Source of the DNA: Erythrobacter sp. ANT-B3C2
GTDB lineage: Bacteria; Pseudomonadota; Alphaproteobacteria; Sphingomonadales; Sphingomonadaceae
Assembly: GCA_001683845.1 (NCBI GenBank)
Contig: LXQI01000011.1
Coordinates: 77,790 to 141,789 of the forward strand
Length of the DNA: 64,000 bases
Direction: 5' to 3'
Positions within the stretch are counted from its first letter, which is position 1. Every line of letters starts with the position of its first letter. The notes below the pieces were generated by a model that was given only the letters and a program-made list of their open reading frames with translations, had not been told where the DNA came from and made no database searches. The translations under genes and the position numbers were made by a program. Below are positions 30,232 to 40,956 of this stretch, in pieces.

Positions 30232-33143
30232 CTCGATGGCTCTTCCGGGCGCTCGGCCGGCAACAGGGGCCGCAGCTCGGCGCCGGTTTCCCGCCGCATT
30301 TCGGCCCGCATCTCGGCTTCGTGCGCCGCGTGCGCACGGGCGGCCCGTTGCGCGATGTGGCTGAGCTGCGCCAATGCCAGCATCACCGCGCCCAGCACCA
30401 CCGAGAACACGCCCAGATCGAACAGCAAGGCGGTCGCCAGCTCGAACTCGCCGACCAGTGGCAGCGTGAAATGATCGAAGGCGGTGGAGAGGAAATTGGC
30501 CCCGAACGCCAGCGAGCCCAATCCGGTGAGCACCGCGACCAGCACGCCGAAGCCGATCAGCACATGTTCGCCAACCTTGCGGCGCGCATCCGTCCAGTCG
30601 AAGCCCGAGGCGAGATATTGCAGCAGGAAGGCGATCGCCACCACCAGCCCGGCGATGAACCCGCCGCCCGGCTCGTTATGGCCGCGCAGGAAGATGAAGA
30701 TACCGGCCACCAGCACCATCGGCAGCAGGATGCGGGTGGACATGACGAACATCACCGGGTGGCTTTCGGGCGAATGCGGCATGTCTTCCTGCCAGGTGCG
30801 TAGCCGCGCGCCTGCCGCGCCCCGCGAGGTGGTATCGAGCAGCGCGTAGATGACGAGGCCGGCGATGCCGAGCACGATGATTTCGCCCAGCGTATCGAAG
30901 GCGCGGAAATCGACCAGCGTCACGTTGACCACATTGGTGCCACCCCCGCCGCTATAGCTATTGGCGAGGTGGAAGGCGGAGATCGGATCGTTCGGGTTGC
31001 GCGTGAGCATGGCCCAGGCCGCCCCGCCGAACACCAGCCCGCCGACCGTCGCCAGCGCCCCGTCGCGCAGGCGCCGTGAGGGGCTCGAGAGCAGCTTGGG
31101 TTGCTTGGGCAGCAGGTTGAGCGCGAGCAGGAGCAGGAGGATCGTCACCACCTCGACCGAGATCTGCGTGAGCGCCAGATCGGGGGCGGAGAAGTGGACG
31201 AATGCGAGCGCGATGATGAGGCCGATCACGCTGATGTAGACCAGCACGCGGAACCGCTGGCGCTCTTCGCTCACCACCGCGATCGTTGCCGCAACAAGGA
31301 GCAGCCAGGCTAGGATGGCGACGGGCGAGGCCGGAAGGAGTTCGCGCGGGCCGGTAAAGCCGCCGCCGCCGGCGGTGCTGGCGCCTTCCACGACCAGCGC
31401 CACGACGACCACCAGCACGGCGAACACCATCCGCTGGAGCGAGGGACGGTGCACCGCCACCACCAGTTTGCGGACGGCCTCGTCCGTGACGGCCATTGCG
31501 CGCTCGAACAGCGCCTTGGCGTCGGCATGGCGCATCGACTCGGACCAGCGCAGCACCCTGGCATGGCGCCAGAGCAGCAGGGCGCCGACGAGGATGGCCA
31601 GCGCGCTCATTCCCAGCGCGAGATTGACGCCGTGCCACAGCGAGAGGCCGAGTTCGGGCGCCGGGCCGCCGATGACCGCGCCGGCGACGGCGGACACCAG
31701 CGTTCCCGCCAGCAGCATCGGCATCAGTCCAAGAAGGACGGCGATTACCACCAGCACGGCGGGCGCAGCCCACATGCCGGCACCCGGATCGTGTGCCTTG
31801 CCGTGGGGTACGGGATCACGCGGGCGGCCGAAGAACAGGTGGGCGGCGAAGCGGAGCGAGTAGCCGACCGAGAGCGTGGCCGCGACCGTCGCCACCACGG
31901 GCACCAGCCAGGGCAGGCCGAACAGCGACACGTTAAGCGATTCGTACAGCATCATCTCCTTCGAGATGAACCCGCCCAGCGGCGGGATCCCCGCCATTGC
32001 GAGGGCGGCGAGCGTGCCGATGATCGCGGTGATCGGCATAACTTTGGCAAGGCCGCCGAGGTGCCGGATATCGCGCGTGCCCGTCTCATGGTCGACGATC
32101 CCCGCCGTCATGAACAGCGCGGCCTTGAACGCCGCATGGTTGAGGATGTGGAGCACCGCCGCAATCGCCGCCGCTTCCAGCGAGAAGCCGAGCAACATCA
32201 CCAGCAGGCCCAGTTGGCTGATCGTTGAATAGGCGAGGATCGCCTTCAGATCGTGCCGGAACAGCGCGACCCAGGCGCCCAGAAGCATGGTCACCATGCC
32301 GGTGCCGGCGACGAGGATGGTGTAGAGATCAGTGCCGGCGAGCACCGGCCACAGGCGGGCCAGCAGGAACACGCCAGCCTTCACCATGGTGGCGGAATGG
32401 AGATAGGCGCTGACGGGGGTGGGCGCGGCCATCGCGTGCGGCAGCCAGAAGTGAAACGGGAACTGCGCCGATTTTGTAAAGCAGCCGATGAGGATGAGCA
32501 CGAGGATCACCGGATAGAGCGGCGAGGCCTGCACCACCTCCGCGCTGGCCAGGATGGTCATCAGATCGAACGAGCCGGCTACGATCCCCAGCATCAGCAT
32601 GCCCGCGATCAGCACCAGCCCGCCGCCGCCGGTGATCGCGAGCGCCATGCGGGCGCCCTGCCGGGCCTCCGCCTTGTCGCGCCAGAAGCCAATTAGCAGG
32701 AAGGACGAGAGGCTGGTCAGCTCCCAGAACACCAGCAGCAGCAGGATGTTGCCGGAGAGCACGATGCCCAGCATCGAGCCCTGGAACAGCATCAGGCTGG
32801 CGAAGAAGCGCCCGGTCGCCTCCCCCTTCGCGAGGTAGAAATGGGCGAAGATCATGATCAACAGGCCGATGCCCAGGATCAGCCCGGCGAACATCAGGCC
32901 CAGCGGATCGATCATCAGCGAGAAATCGAGCCCGATCGCCGGAACCCAGGCGGCCGATACCGCCACGTTGACCCCGGCAAGCACCTCGCCGGCGACCGAC
33001 AGGAGCAGCGCCAGCCCCAGCGCGCTCGCCCCGGCGGCCACCATCGCATGCAGCGCCTTGCCGCGATCGGCACAGGCGGCGATCAGCAGGGCGGCGGCGA
33101 AGGGCAGTGCTGCAAGGGAGAAAAGCGTCAGCGAAATCGGCAT
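30228..33143 (-). CDS. mrpA: Na+/H+ antiporter subunit A with fused subunit B (MrpA-MrpB)
   Basis: 971 residues. The N-terminal two thirds is the NuoL-like MrpA core (FWELTSLSSFLLIGFW; AQFPFHFWLPHAMAAPTPVS; HILNHAAFKAALFMTAGIVD). The MrpA C-terminal extension follows (VHFSAPDLALTQISVEVVTI; VNVTLVDFRAFDTLGEIIVL). The last 190 residues are a complete MrpB (RILLPMVLVAGIFIFLRGHN; EPGGGFIAGLV). The A-B fusion is the form found in many alphaproteobacteria (group 2 / Pha-type). First gene of a six-gene operon A/B-C-D-E-F-G. Confidence 0.94.
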   Translation of the reverse strand: MPISLTLFSLAALPFAAALLIAACADRGKALHAMVAAGASALGLALLLSVAGEVLAGVNVAVSAAWVPAIGLDFSLMIDPLGLMFAGLILGIGLLIMIFAHFYLAKGEATGRFFASLMLFQGSMLGIVLSGNILLLLVFWELTSLSSFLLIGFWRDKAEARQGARMALAITGGGGLVLIAGMLMLGIVAGSFDLMTILASAEVVQASPLYPVILVLILIGCFTKSAQFPFHFWLPHAMAAPTPVSAYLHSATMVKAGVFLLARLWPVLAGTDLYTILVAGTGMVTMLLGAWVALFRHDLKAILAYSTISQLGLLVMLLGFSLEAAAIAAVLHILNHAAFKAALFMTAGIVDHETGTRDIRHLGGLAKVMPITAIIGTLAALAMAGIPPLGGFISKEMMLYESLNVSLFGLPWLVPVVATVAATLSVGYSLRFAAHLFFGRPRDPVPHGKAHDPGAGMWAAPAVLVVIAVLLGLMPMLLAGTLVSAVAGAVIGGPAPELGLSLWHGVNLALGMSALAILVGALLLWRHARVLRWSESMRHADAKALFERAMAVTDEAVRKLVVAVHRPSLQRMVFAVLVVVVALVVEGASTAGGGGFTGPRELLPASPVAILAWLLLVAATIAVVSEERQRFRVLVYISVIGLIIALAFVHFSAPDLALTQISVEVVTILLLLLALNLLPKQPKLLSSPSRRLRDGALATVGGLVFGGAAWAMLTRNPNDPISAFHLANSYSGGGGTNVVNVTLVDFRAFDTLGEIIVLGIAGLVIYALLDTTSRGAAGARLRTWQEDMPHSPESHPVMFVMSTRILLPMVLVAGIFIFLRGHNEPGGGFIAGLVVAIAFLLQYLASGFDWTDARRKVGEHVLIGFGVLVAVLTGLGSLAFGANFLSTAFDHFTLPLVGEFELATALLFDLGVFSVVLGAVMLALAQLSHIAQRAARAHAAHEAEMRAEMRRETGAELRPLLPAERPEEPSR

Positions 33144-33401
33144 GTGCGGTCTTGGATTGGTCCTTCGCAGTTGGCTGGCTGCCGGGCCCTATTTCACACC
33201 TTGCCGCCTATGCCAAACCCATCCGGACCGATTTTCAAACAGCGGGCCGGCAGCTGTAAAGATGCTGATCTGTGCTCCTTCAGGTCTGACGGTTCGGGCC
33301 TCCGCTCGCGATCCGCCATTCGCCACCGATCCTGCCCGCGATCGCAATCCAGCGTGCGTTCCGGCAGGTGCACATCGGCTTGACGCACCCATATCACTGC
33401 C

Positions 33402-34466
33402 ATGCGCTATCAGACACTTGCCGCCATTCCGCTTCTGCTGATCAGCTGCGGATCGGCCTCGGAGCCTTCCTCCCAGCCGATCCATTTCGAGACACAAACC
33501 CAGGTTGCGAGGGCGACTTCGGGGCTGAATGCGGCGGCGATGGCGAGGACGGTGTCCTCGGCGGCCGAGCTGAACCGGTTGCGTTCGCTGATCGTGCTGC
33601 GCAACGGCGAGGTGCTCGCCGAACACCGCTTCAACGGCGGGCCGGCGCTGGACCGGCCGGTTAATATCAAGTCCGCCTCTAAATCGGTGCTGTCCGCCAT
33701 GGTGGGCCTCGCGATTGCTCGCGACGTGCTGGAGGGAGTCGACCAGCCGGTGCTTTCGGTTCTGCGGGCCGATGCTCCGGCCGCGCCCCATCCGCGCCTC
33801 GAACGGCTGACAGTCGGCCATCTGCTCTCCATGCAGGCGGGGCTGGAGCGGACCTCCGGCGCCAATTACGGCCGCTGGGTCTCCAGCCCAAACTGGGTCC
33901 GCTTCGCCCTTTCGCGCCCGTTCGTTGATGAACCCGGCGGGGACATGCTCTATTCTACCGGCAGCTCGCACCTGCTTTCGGCCATGCTGACCCGTGCCTC
34001 TGGGCGCAGCACCCATGCGCTGGCGCAGGAATGGCTGTCCGGCCCGCTCGGCATTGCCATCCCGCAATGGCCGCGCGATGGCCAGGGGATCTATTTCGGC
34101 GGCAACGACATGCTGATGAGCCCGCGCGCCATGGCGGCCTTCGGCGAGCTGTACCGCCAAGGCGGCGTGGTGGACGGCACTCGGATCGGGCCCGAAGAGT
34201 GGATCGAGCAAAGCTGGACGCCGCGCGCCGTGTCGCCGTGGAGCGGCGAGGGGTATGGCTACGGATGGTTTGTAGGCGAGGCCGGCGGGCACGCGGTGCG
34301 ATTCGCCTGGGGCTATGGCGGACAGATGATCTACGTGGTGCCCGATCTCGGCCTTACGATCGTGATGACCTCCGATCCGGGCGGCACGCGCGATGGCGGC
34401 CATATCGACGCGCTTCACGCTCTTGTTTCGGGCGGGATCGTGCCGGCGGCCGTGGCGGGCGCTTGA
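33402..34466 (+). CDS. Serine hydrolase, beta-lactamase/class C fold, predicted lipoprotein
   Basis: 354 residues. The N-terminus has a lipobox (LLLISCGSASE, Cys about 16), so it is probably anchored to a membrane facing the periplasm. The class C/penicillin-binding fold shows SxxK as SASK (IKSASKSVLSA) and YxS/N as YST (LYSTGSSHLLSAML). The third motif is replaced by GYGGQ in RFAWGYGGQMIYVV. Family members are esterases, D-aminopeptidases or beta-lactamases, and nothing here settles which. It is divergent from the Mrp operon. Confidence 0.85.
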   Translation: MRYQTLAAIPLLLISCGSASEPSSQPIHFETQTQVARATSGLNAAAMARTVSSAAELNRLRSLIVLRNGEVLAEHRFNGGPALDRPVNIKSASKSVLSAMVGLAIARDVLEGVDQPVLSVLRADAPAAPHPRLERLTVGHLLSMQAGLERTSGANYGRWVSSPNWVRFALSRPFVDEPGGDMLYSTGSSHLLSAMLTRASGRSTHALAQEWLSGPLGIAIPQWPRDGQGIYFGGNDMLMSPRAMAAFGELYRQGGVVDGTRIGPEEWIEQSWTPRAVSPWSGEGYGYGWFVGEAGGHAVRFAWGYGGQMIYVVPDLGLTIVMTSDPGGTRDGGHIDALHALVSGGIVPAAVAGA

Positions 34467-34569
34467 CCCGGTAGGAGCGCGCCAGGAGAATGCAGGGTGA
34501 GCACAACGTCTACTGCGCGGTCGCCTGATTTGGCAGCTGCTTTTCGACGCGCCATCTGAACGGGATGGT

Positions 34570-34597
34570 GGGGAACGGCGAATGCTCGCCGCTCCCC
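34570..34597. terminator. Strong hairpin between serine hydrolase and catalase genes
   Basis: Arms GGGGAACGGCGA and TCGCCGCTCCCC (one mismatch) close an ATGC loop. It lies between converging stops (34466 plus, 34616 minus). On the plus strand it is followed by a T-rich tract (GTTGTTTCTCTT), so it should terminate the hydrolase transcript and possibly act in both directions. Confidence 0.6.
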
Positions 34598-34615
34598 CGG
34601 GGGTTGTTTCTCTTG

Positions 34616-36796
34616 CTACTTTCGGACGGATTTGGCGTCCAAATCCACCTTCATTTCGCGGGGCCAGAAGCGAAGATCGCGGCAGGCCTTGATGAAGCCC
34701 TCGGCATCCTTGCCGTCGGCAAGCGGGAAGAAGCCCTCGTCGCGTTCCGGCGGAATACGTGCTTCGTCGAACAGGGCCTTGGCCTCGGCAGAGTGGGCGA
34801 TGAATTTGCAGTGGCCGAACGCATCGGACACAAAATCCTTCGAGGCGGCATCCTTCGCCAGCATGGCTGCACCCTCGGCTGAGGGAAGGATGGCGACCGC
34901 ATCGTACAGCACCGATGGGCCGCCATCGATCTTCTGCTTGGCGGCGACCTTGGTGCCATCATCCAGGGTGACGCCGCCGATCTTGGGCGCGATGACTTCC
35001 CATATCGCTCTCTCGGCGGTGACTGCTTCGGTCAGGGCCTTGAACAGCGCCGCTTTCGAGCCGTTGGTCAGGAAGATCCCTAGCTTGCGGCCCGCGAAGC
35101 TGTCCGGCCCGTTGGCGATGATGCTGAGCTTCGCCGAGGGGGCAAGATCGAGCGTCGGCTTGGCCGCCTTGGCAGCATCCGGCAGATCCATGCCCAGCCC
35201 GTCCGCAACCGTTGCGGCAAGACCGGCATCGATGTTGCGCAGGTGTGAGACCGCTCGGGCGCGAATGTCGACCCGCTCGACTTTGGACAGTTCGAACACC
35301 AGCGCATCGCCGATGTGCTTCTGCTCGATCTTCTGCTGGCTGATGTAGAACTGGCGGGCCTGGCTGTAATGATCGGCAAAGGTTTCCGAGCGGATTCGCT
35401 GCTTGGTGCCCTGCACCTCGGCGGGGAAGCTCTTGAAGCCGATCTCCGGATTTTCACGCGGGCCGCCGTCAGCGCCCCAGCTGTTCGGCTCGTAATTGAC
35501 GCGGCCCTTGGGGTTGCGCATCGCCATGTGTCCATCCTGCTGGAAGTTCATCACCGGGCAGCGCGGGGCATTGATCGGCAGGTGCGTGAAATTGGGGCTG
35601 CCGAGCCGCTTCAGCTGGGTGTCGAGATAAGAGAAGTTGCGCCCGTGGAGCAGCGGATCGTCCGAAAAATCGATCCCCGGCACGATGTTCTGGGTGCAGT
35701 AGGCGACCTGCTCGGTCTCGGCGAAGAAATTGTCGACGTTGCGATTGAGCGTCAGCGTGCCGATCAAGCGGACCGGTACATCTTCCTCCGGTATCAGCTT
35801 GGTCGAATCGAGATGATCGAACGGCAGCTTGTCGGCGGTTTCCTGGTCGAATAGCTGCACGCCGAGATCCCATTGCGGGAAATCGCCGCTTTCGATCGCC
35901 TGCCACAGATCACGCCGATGGAAGTCGGGATCGGCACCATTGATCTTCACCGCTTCGTTCCACAGCACGGATTGCAAGCCCTGGCGGGGCTTCCAGTGGA
36001 ACTTGACGAAGGTGGACTTGCCCGCCTTGTCCACCAGGCGGAAGGAGTGGACGCCGAAGCCCTCGATCGTACGGAACGAGCGCGGGATGGTCCGGTCGGA
36101 CATCTGCCACATGACCATGTGCCAGGCCTCTGGGCTGAGGCTCGCGTAATCCCAGTAATTGTCGTGAGCCGACTGCGCTTGAGGAAATGCGCGGTCCGGT
36201 TCCTGTTTTACGGCATGGACAAGATCGGGAAACTTGATCGGATCCTGGATGAAGAACACCGGGATGTTGTTGCCGACGATGTCCCAGTTCCCCTGGCGGG
36301 TGTAGAATTTGACCGCAAAGCCGCGCACATCCCTTGCGAGATCGAACGAGCCCTTGTTGCCCGCGACCGTGGAGAAGCGGACGAAGGTTTCCGTCTGCTG
36401 GCCCACCGTGCCCAGCACGTCGGCGCTCGTATATTCGGACAGGCTGTCGGTCAGTTCGAACACGCCATGCGCGCCGTAGCCGCGGGCGTGGACCACGCGC
36501 TCTGGGATGCGCTCGTGGTCGAAGTGGAAGATCTTTTCGCGCAGGATGAAATCTTCGAGCAGCGTGGGGCCGCGCGGGCCTGCCTTGAGGCTGTTCTGAT
36601 CGTCGGCGACCGAAATGCCCTGCTGAGTGGTCATCGTGAGCGCGGGATCGCTGGTGGTCTGTCGCGTCTCGCCACCGGAGCCCTGCTGTTCGGCGTAGCT
36701 TGTCGGCATGTCGGCGCCGGCTGGAAGCGTGGGGGCCTTGGCCGGCGTCTCGCCCTTCAGCTTACCGGCCGATTGCGGTGTTTTAGTCGTCGCCAT
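34616..36796 (-). CDS. katE: Large-subunit catalase, KatE/HPII type
   Basis: 726 residues, heme enzyme dismutating hydrogen peroxide. The catalytic His lies in [11 protein letters not shown] (about 103), the essential Asn region in [20 protein letters not shown], and the heme-ligand Tyr in [16 protein letters not shown] (about 390). Residues about 580-726 form the extra flavodoxin/GATase-like domain that defines clade 2 large catalases ([15 protein letters not shown]). Start ATG 36796 has GGAG seven bases upstream. It stands alone on its transcript. Confidence 0.96.
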   Translation of the reverse strand: MATTKTPQSAGKLKGETPAKAPTLPAGADMPTSYAEQQGSGGETRQTTSDPALTMTTQQGISVADDQNSLKAGPRGPTLLEDFILREKIFHFDHERIPERVVHARGYGAHGVFELTDSLSEYTSADVLGTVGQQTETFVRFSTVAGNKGSFDLARDVRGFAVKFYTRQGNWDIVGNNIPVFFIQDPIKFPDLVHAVKQEPDRAFPQAQSAHDNYWDYASLSPEAWHMVMWQMSDRTIPRSFRTIEGFGVHSFRLVDKAGKSTFVKFHWKPRQGLQSVLWNEAVKINGADPDFHRRDLWQAIESGDFPQWDLGVQLFDQETADKLPFDHLDSTKLIPEEDVPVRLIGTLTLNRNVDNFFAETEQVAYCTQNIVPGIDFSDDPLLHGRNFSYLDTQLKRLGSPNFTHLPINAPRCPVMNFQQDGHMAMRNPKGRVNYEPNSWGADGGPRENPEIGFKSFPAEVQGTKQRIRSETFADHYSQARQFYISQQKIEQKHIGDALVFELSKVERVDIRARAVSHLRNIDAGLAATVADGLGMDLPDAAKAAKPTLDLAPSAKLSIIANGPDSFAGRKLGIFLTNGSKAALFKALTEAVTAERAIWEVIAPKIGGVTLDDGTKVAAKQKIDGGPSVLYDAVAILPSAEGAAMLAKDAASKDFVSDAFGHCKFIAHSAEAKALFDEARIPPERDEGFFPLADGKDAEGFIKACRDLRFWPREMKVDLDAKSVRK

Positions 36797-37002
36797 GATT
36801 AATCTCCATGGTGCGGTCAATGAACTCAAGCATGCGAAGAGGCGAGCACTTTGTTTTTATTTAACTCGGAACCTTTCACAGGCGGAGTTGCCAATAATAC
36901 GGCGACCTGTGCCATCGGCGAATAGCGGCCTCCTCCGTCGGCTTGCCGCCCCGGCGCGTCGTTGCCGTTCAGTCGCCGCTACGCCTCGCGCAGGGTTGCC
37001 GG

Positions 37003-37467
37003 CTATCGGGCAACCCCGATCGCGAGGATCTCGATGGCGTCCGGGATGCCGCCGAACGGAAGCAGGTCACCGTCTATCGCGCCCAGCATGGCCCGGCTCA
37101 GCGGAGCATGGAAGGAGATCAGGCCTGCGGCCGGGTCCGCCTCGTCATCGCCGACGATGCGGAATGTTCTGGTGGTCCCATTCAGCGAGACCCGCACCTC
37201 GGTACCGAATCCGACCGTATCGCCAAGCGGAACGGGAGCAAGCTCGGCGGTAATCTCGCGCGTGGTCCAATAGCGGAGATCGCGCTGAATCGCGGCCATT
37301 GCGGCCTGATCCGGGCCGCTCTCGAGCCGGGCTTCGAGCTCGGCCCGTCGGCTCTTGATCAGCGCCAGCCCTCGCGCGGTGACGAGGTTACGGCCGGCTG
37401 GAATGGGCAGCTCGAACTTCGGCTCCAGATGTTCCTCATCGCTCTCGCGACGGAAGGCCACGCTCAT
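37003..37467 (-). CDS. GreA/GreB-family transcription elongation factor-like protein
   Basis: 154 residues. The N-terminal block ([20 protein letters not shown], then PIPAGRNLVT) is characteristic of a GreB-like subgroup in alphaproteobacteria. A short coiled coil (about 33-65) replaces the long Gre hairpin, and the C-terminal FKBP-like domain contains VRVSLNGTTRTFRIVGDDEA followed by HAPLSRAMLG. Members either rescue stalled RNA polymerase or act as decoys such as Rnk. Overlaps the upstream GST gene by four bases. Confidence 0.8.
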   Translation of the reverse strand: MSVAFRRESDEEHLEPKFELPIPAGRNLVTARGLALIKSRRAELEARLESGPDQAAMAAIQRDLRYWTTREITAELAPVPLGDTVGFGTEVRVSLNGTTRTFRIVGDDEADPAAGLISFHAPLSRAMLGAIDGDLLPFGGIPDAIEILAIGVAR

Positions 37468-38153
37468 GGGTTCGTCTCCGCTTCCTGCAGCAGGCGCTGG
37501 TCGCTCTCATCGGTCCCGAAAGGCGGGAAGAAGACCGGTGGGGCGCTTGGCGACCATGGGGACACCCGGTGCATGATCGCAGCGAACAGGTCGGATGCAA
37601 GGTGGCCATACAGCCAGCTCTGCAGATGCGCGAGCGGCAGGCTGTCGAACCACTCCCTGTCCACCGTCGCGAACTGCCGGACGAAGGGCATGATCGCAGC
37701 GTCGGCCAACCCGCGCCTGGACCCGCAAAGCTGGCCACCAGCTGAAAGGCGCGCGTCGATCTCCCGCAGGAAGGCCAGCCCCCTTTCCCGGAAGGCCAAG
37801 GGATCGCCAGCATGCCGCTGCGGATATTTGTAGCCGTCGAGGTCCTGCTTAAAGGCACCGTCGTTCGCAGCGATCAGCGCCGCATCGTCGTGCGCCAGCC
37901 ATCCTTCGGGATCGTGATGCGCCAGCGCCCAGCGCATGGTGTCGAGACTCTCGTCGATCACCCCGCCATCCGGCCGGACGAGCACGGGCACGGTTCCCTT
38001 CGGTGATGCGGCCAGCATGAGGGCCGGCTTGGCTCCGAGCTTCACCTCGCGCAATTCGCAGCGCGTGCCGCTGACTGCCAGCGCCAGCCGCGCCCGCATC
38101 GCAAAGGGGCACCGGCGGAAGCTGTAGAGGACGGGTTTACTGTGCCCGGTCAC
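37464..38153 (-). CDS. Glutathione S-transferase-like protein
   Basis: 229 residues. The thioredoxin-fold N-terminal domain has [13 protein letters not shown] (CPFA at about 15-18) and the cis-Pro segment [14 protein letters not shown] followed by [10 protein letters not shown]. The rest is an all-helical C-terminal domain ([17 protein letters not shown]). The CPxA-type site suggests an Omega- or Beta-like class with a redox cysteine. Overlaps both neighbours by four bases. Confidence 0.85.
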   Translation of the reverse strand: MTGHSKPVLYSFRRCPFAMRARLALAVSGTRCELREVKLGAKPALMLAASPKGTVPVLVRPDGGVIDESLDTMRWALAHHDPEGWLAHDDAALIAANDGAFKQDLDGYKYPQRHAGDPLAFRERGLAFLREIDARLSAGGQLCGSRRGLADAAIMPFVRQFATVDREWFDSLPLAHLQSWLYGHLASDLFAAIMHRVSPWSPSAPPVFFPPFGTDESDQRLLQEAETNP

Positions 38154-39133
38154 TTGCCGGCCCTGCCAGTTGGCGGGGCAAGCCGCGCGTCGCCCACGTG
38201 GGCGCGCCCCTGTGCGGCGGCGAGGCTCTCCTGCCGGTGGCGTTCGCGGTAGGAGGCGCGCTGCTCATCCGTCCGCTCGCAATGGCAAGCACCGCAGCTG
38301 ACGCCAGGCTCGTAAAGAGAAGAGGCGAGGTCTTGCTCGCTCAGCGGACGGCGGCAGGCATGACAGAGCGCATGGGTGCCGGGTGCGAGGTCGTGGCCGA
38401 TGGTCACCCTCTGGTCGAAAACGAAGCACTCGCCCCGCCACAGGCTCGCTCCCTTGGGGATGGTCTCCAGATATTTCAGGATGCCGCCCTTAAGGTGGTA
38501 GACCTCCTCGACACCCTCCTGCCTGAGAAAGGCGGTCGATTTCTCGCAGCGGATGCCTCCGGTGCAGAACATCACGACCTTGGGGCGGCTCGAATTGCTT
38601 AGCAGTCGTTCGCGTTCTCTGCGGAACCAAGCGGGAAAATCGCGGAAGCTGGTGATCTTCGGGTCGATCGCCCCCTCGAAGCTGCCAACCGCCACCTCGT
38701 AATCGTTGCGGGTGTCGATCACGATGGTGTCCGGGTCGGAAATCAGCGCGTTCCATTCCGGCGCTTCGACGTAGGTTCCGGCACTGACCCGCGGATCGAT
38801 CCCCGGCTCGCCCATCGTCACGATCTCGCGTTTGATGCGCACTTTCATGCGGTGGAACGGCATGGTGGCGGCGCTGGACAGCTTCACCTCGAGGTCGGCG
38901 CAATCGGGCAGCCCGCGGATATGGTCCAGCACCCGGCCTATCCTCCGGCTTGGACCGGCGATCGTGCCGTTGATACCCTCGGGCGCTAGCAGCAGGGTGC
39001 CGCACACGCCCTGCTCGCGGCAGACACTCTCGAGGGCCGCGCGCATGCTCGCACAATCAACAAAGCTGGTGAAGCGGTACAGGGCGGCCACGCTCACGGG
39101 CTGCGGAAGAGAATGGTTCATCGGCGCCGCCAT
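38150..39133 (-). CDS. trhO: tRNA uridine(34) hydroxylase TrhO (rhodanese family)
   Basis: 327 residues. TrhO adds an oxygen to C5 of wobble uridine in tRNA. The N-terminal acylphosphatase-like domain contains [16 protein letters not shown]. The rhodanese domain has [15 protein letters not shown] and the active loop [12 protein letters not shown] cysteine-rich tail (CHACRRPLS and CGACHC) follows. First gene of a three-gene operon with the GST and Gre-like genes. ATG 39121 is a possible shorter start. Confidence 0.9.
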   Translation of the reverse strand: MAAPMNHSLPQPVSVAALYRFTSFVDCASMRAALESVCREQGVCGTLLLAPEGINGTIAGPSRRIGRVLDHIRGLPDCADLEVKLSSAATMPFHRMKVRIKREIVTMGEPGIDPRVSAGTYVEAPEWNALISDPDTIVIDTRNDYEVAVGSFEGAIDPKITSFRDFPAWFRRERERLLSNSSRPKVVMFCTGGIRCEKSTAFLRQEGVEEVYHLKGGILKYLETIPKGASLWRGECFVFDQRVTIGHDLAPGTHALCHACRRPLSEQDLASSLYEPGVSCGACHCERTDEQRASYRERHRQESLAAAQGRAHVGDARLAPPTGRAGK

Positions 39134-40239
39134 AACGCCTAGCCCGCGGCGCGTCTGCCCATGTCCGCAGCCAGCGGAATGGGTTCATGACCCCGGTGCG
39201 AGGTGCTGTCTGATTCGCCGAGCCCTCTCGCCTGTCCGTCGAACGGCCGATCGGGACCGTGTCGGGCGCCAAGCCTTCGAGGACTGTATCGGCCGCGGCC
39301 CGTTGTTGCCAGCAGCGTGGCTTTACGGCTTTACCTCCGTTTGGTGCCCCTGGAGCCCGCCAGACGAGGTTCAGACCATTTCGCCGGTGCGATCAGGACG
39401 CCTTACAGCGGGTGCGAACGACGATGACCCGCGCGATTTGCGCATCCACGGCTGCCCTGATCAGGTGGCGGCGCTCGGGGCTGCAGAACTCCCAGTCGAC
39501 GGCGAAGATTCTCTTGAGCGATGAAGCGCCGCTGCGGGAAACATCCTGCCGAGTGCACGCGGGCAGAAAGGGGCATCCGGGGCCGCTGGCACAGATGTTC
39601 GTCTAACGGGCCGAGCAGGTCGATGGCAGAAGGGAGCGCACCGGCCACCAGGATCCAGCCCAAACGCCACCGGGTGCCGGACAAGCTCCCGGTGAGCAGC
39701 GGGTACCTGGCGATGAGGCCGACGCTCGGCGAAAGGCCCATCAGAGAAGCCGCCGTCTGCGCAGTGGCCAAGCAGGCCAGCGGCACCGACTGGCCGAGCC
39801 TGCCATGCGGGCAATCGGTGCCGCTGGCCGAGGGCATCACCGCACCCGCCATGAGGAACATCGCCTGGCTGGGGAGGGCCGCCGACGTGCCGCAAACGGA
39901 TATGCGTTGCGTCTCCAGGAGCAGGTCGTTGCCGAAGTGCTCCTAAAGCCGCTGTAAGCGGGGAGAGGCTCTTGCTCCTGCGATGATCTCGTCAGAACCG
40001 GCTTTCATTGGCAACGGCGGGTAACAACGCGCAGGTCACCTTTCCGCGCATCGGCCTCCTTGCGAGCAGTGTCGCTCACTGAAGTTCGCGGGCTTCCACG
40101 CTGCACCCGCTGCACAGGCAATCGGCCGGGCGGCTGTTCCGGTTGAGAAACTCGCTCGCTCACTCGCGCCGGGGAGCCTTGGAATCGCTATCGCACCGCG
40201 CCGGCAGAGATGGCGGCCGGCGAGCAGAGAACGATGCCA
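39134..40239. other. Gene-poor stretch, nothing recognised
   Basis: Frames of 100-150 codons exist on both strands here, but their translations have the composition of shadow frames and match no family I recognise. It may be decayed DNA. The promoter of the TrhO operon must lie at its left edge. Confidence 0.4.
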
Positions 40240-40560
40240 CTAGCAGAGGCCGCAGCGCCACTCTTCGTTCAGAACCTCCCCGCCCTCACCATCGCCCGGT
40301 TGGCTGCTGCCATGGTTTGAACTCTCGTGGCTCTGGACGCGCTCACGAAACGTGCGGGCCAGTTTGGCGTGTCGTTCGCGCGCGACATCGCCAACCGCGC
40401 CCAATGCCCTCAACTCTTCCTGAACGGCGCGACGAGAATAAAATGCGGTGTTCGACTGCATACAATGCCCCCCTGCGTCGGCTGCACGCAGGGCAGTCTG
40501 ATGTTCGAGGGTTAAAGAGTTGATAAGAAGCAAGTCGAAATCTGGAGCGGGCCGGGTCAT
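40240..40560 (-). CDS. Small protein of unknown function
   Basis: 106 residues from ATG 40560. The first 75 residues look like a real helical, charged protein (DFDLLLINSLTLEHQTALRA; MQSNTAFYSRRAVQEELRAL; ARERHAKLARTFRERV). The last 30 are Ser/Gly-rich and may be read-through past a lost stop. No signal peptide, no membrane segment, no family assigned. It stands alone in a gene-poor stretch. Confidence 0.5.
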   Translation of the reverse strand: MTRPAPDFDLLLINSLTLEHQTALRAADAGGHCMQSNTAFYSRRAVQEELRALGAVGDVARERHAKLARTFRERVQSHESSNHGSSQPGDGEGGEVLNEEWRCGLC

Positions 40561-40956
40561 CTCCGAACAGGATGCTCGCGATCTTGCAAAGGCTTAATCT
40601 CGGACCGGTAACAAACAGGGTAGCACGTCGGGGCCTCGATGTGATCGCCCGAGCCGTCAGCGATGCGGCGATGCTCATCGGACCGCACCAACCGCGCGCA
40701 CGATCCTAAGTAGCCGAAGGCGCCGAATTGGCCGAACTGGTCAACGAAGCTGATGTGGCGCTTTATACCAGGCGCACGGCCGGGACCGCCTGGTGCTTAA
40801 AGGAGATGGGCTGCGGAAGGCAGCTTAACGCCTCTGCTGGAACGCCCGGAGGATCAAGGGGCGCCGCTCGACCTCAATGATCTCGCAGTTCCATCGAAAG
40901 GCGCCGACGTTGGTAAGGCACTGGCTCGCTGCGCCATCGGAGCTTTCGAAGGCCGT
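40561..40956. other. Gene-free stretch
   Basis: About 400 bases without a supportable gene, RNA or repeat. Confidence 0.4.

Noticed and set aside
39403-39946. Antiparallel frames of about 140-150 codons as possible genes
   Set aside because: Both are open simultaneously, neither shows motifs or a ribosome-binding site, and I recognise no family.
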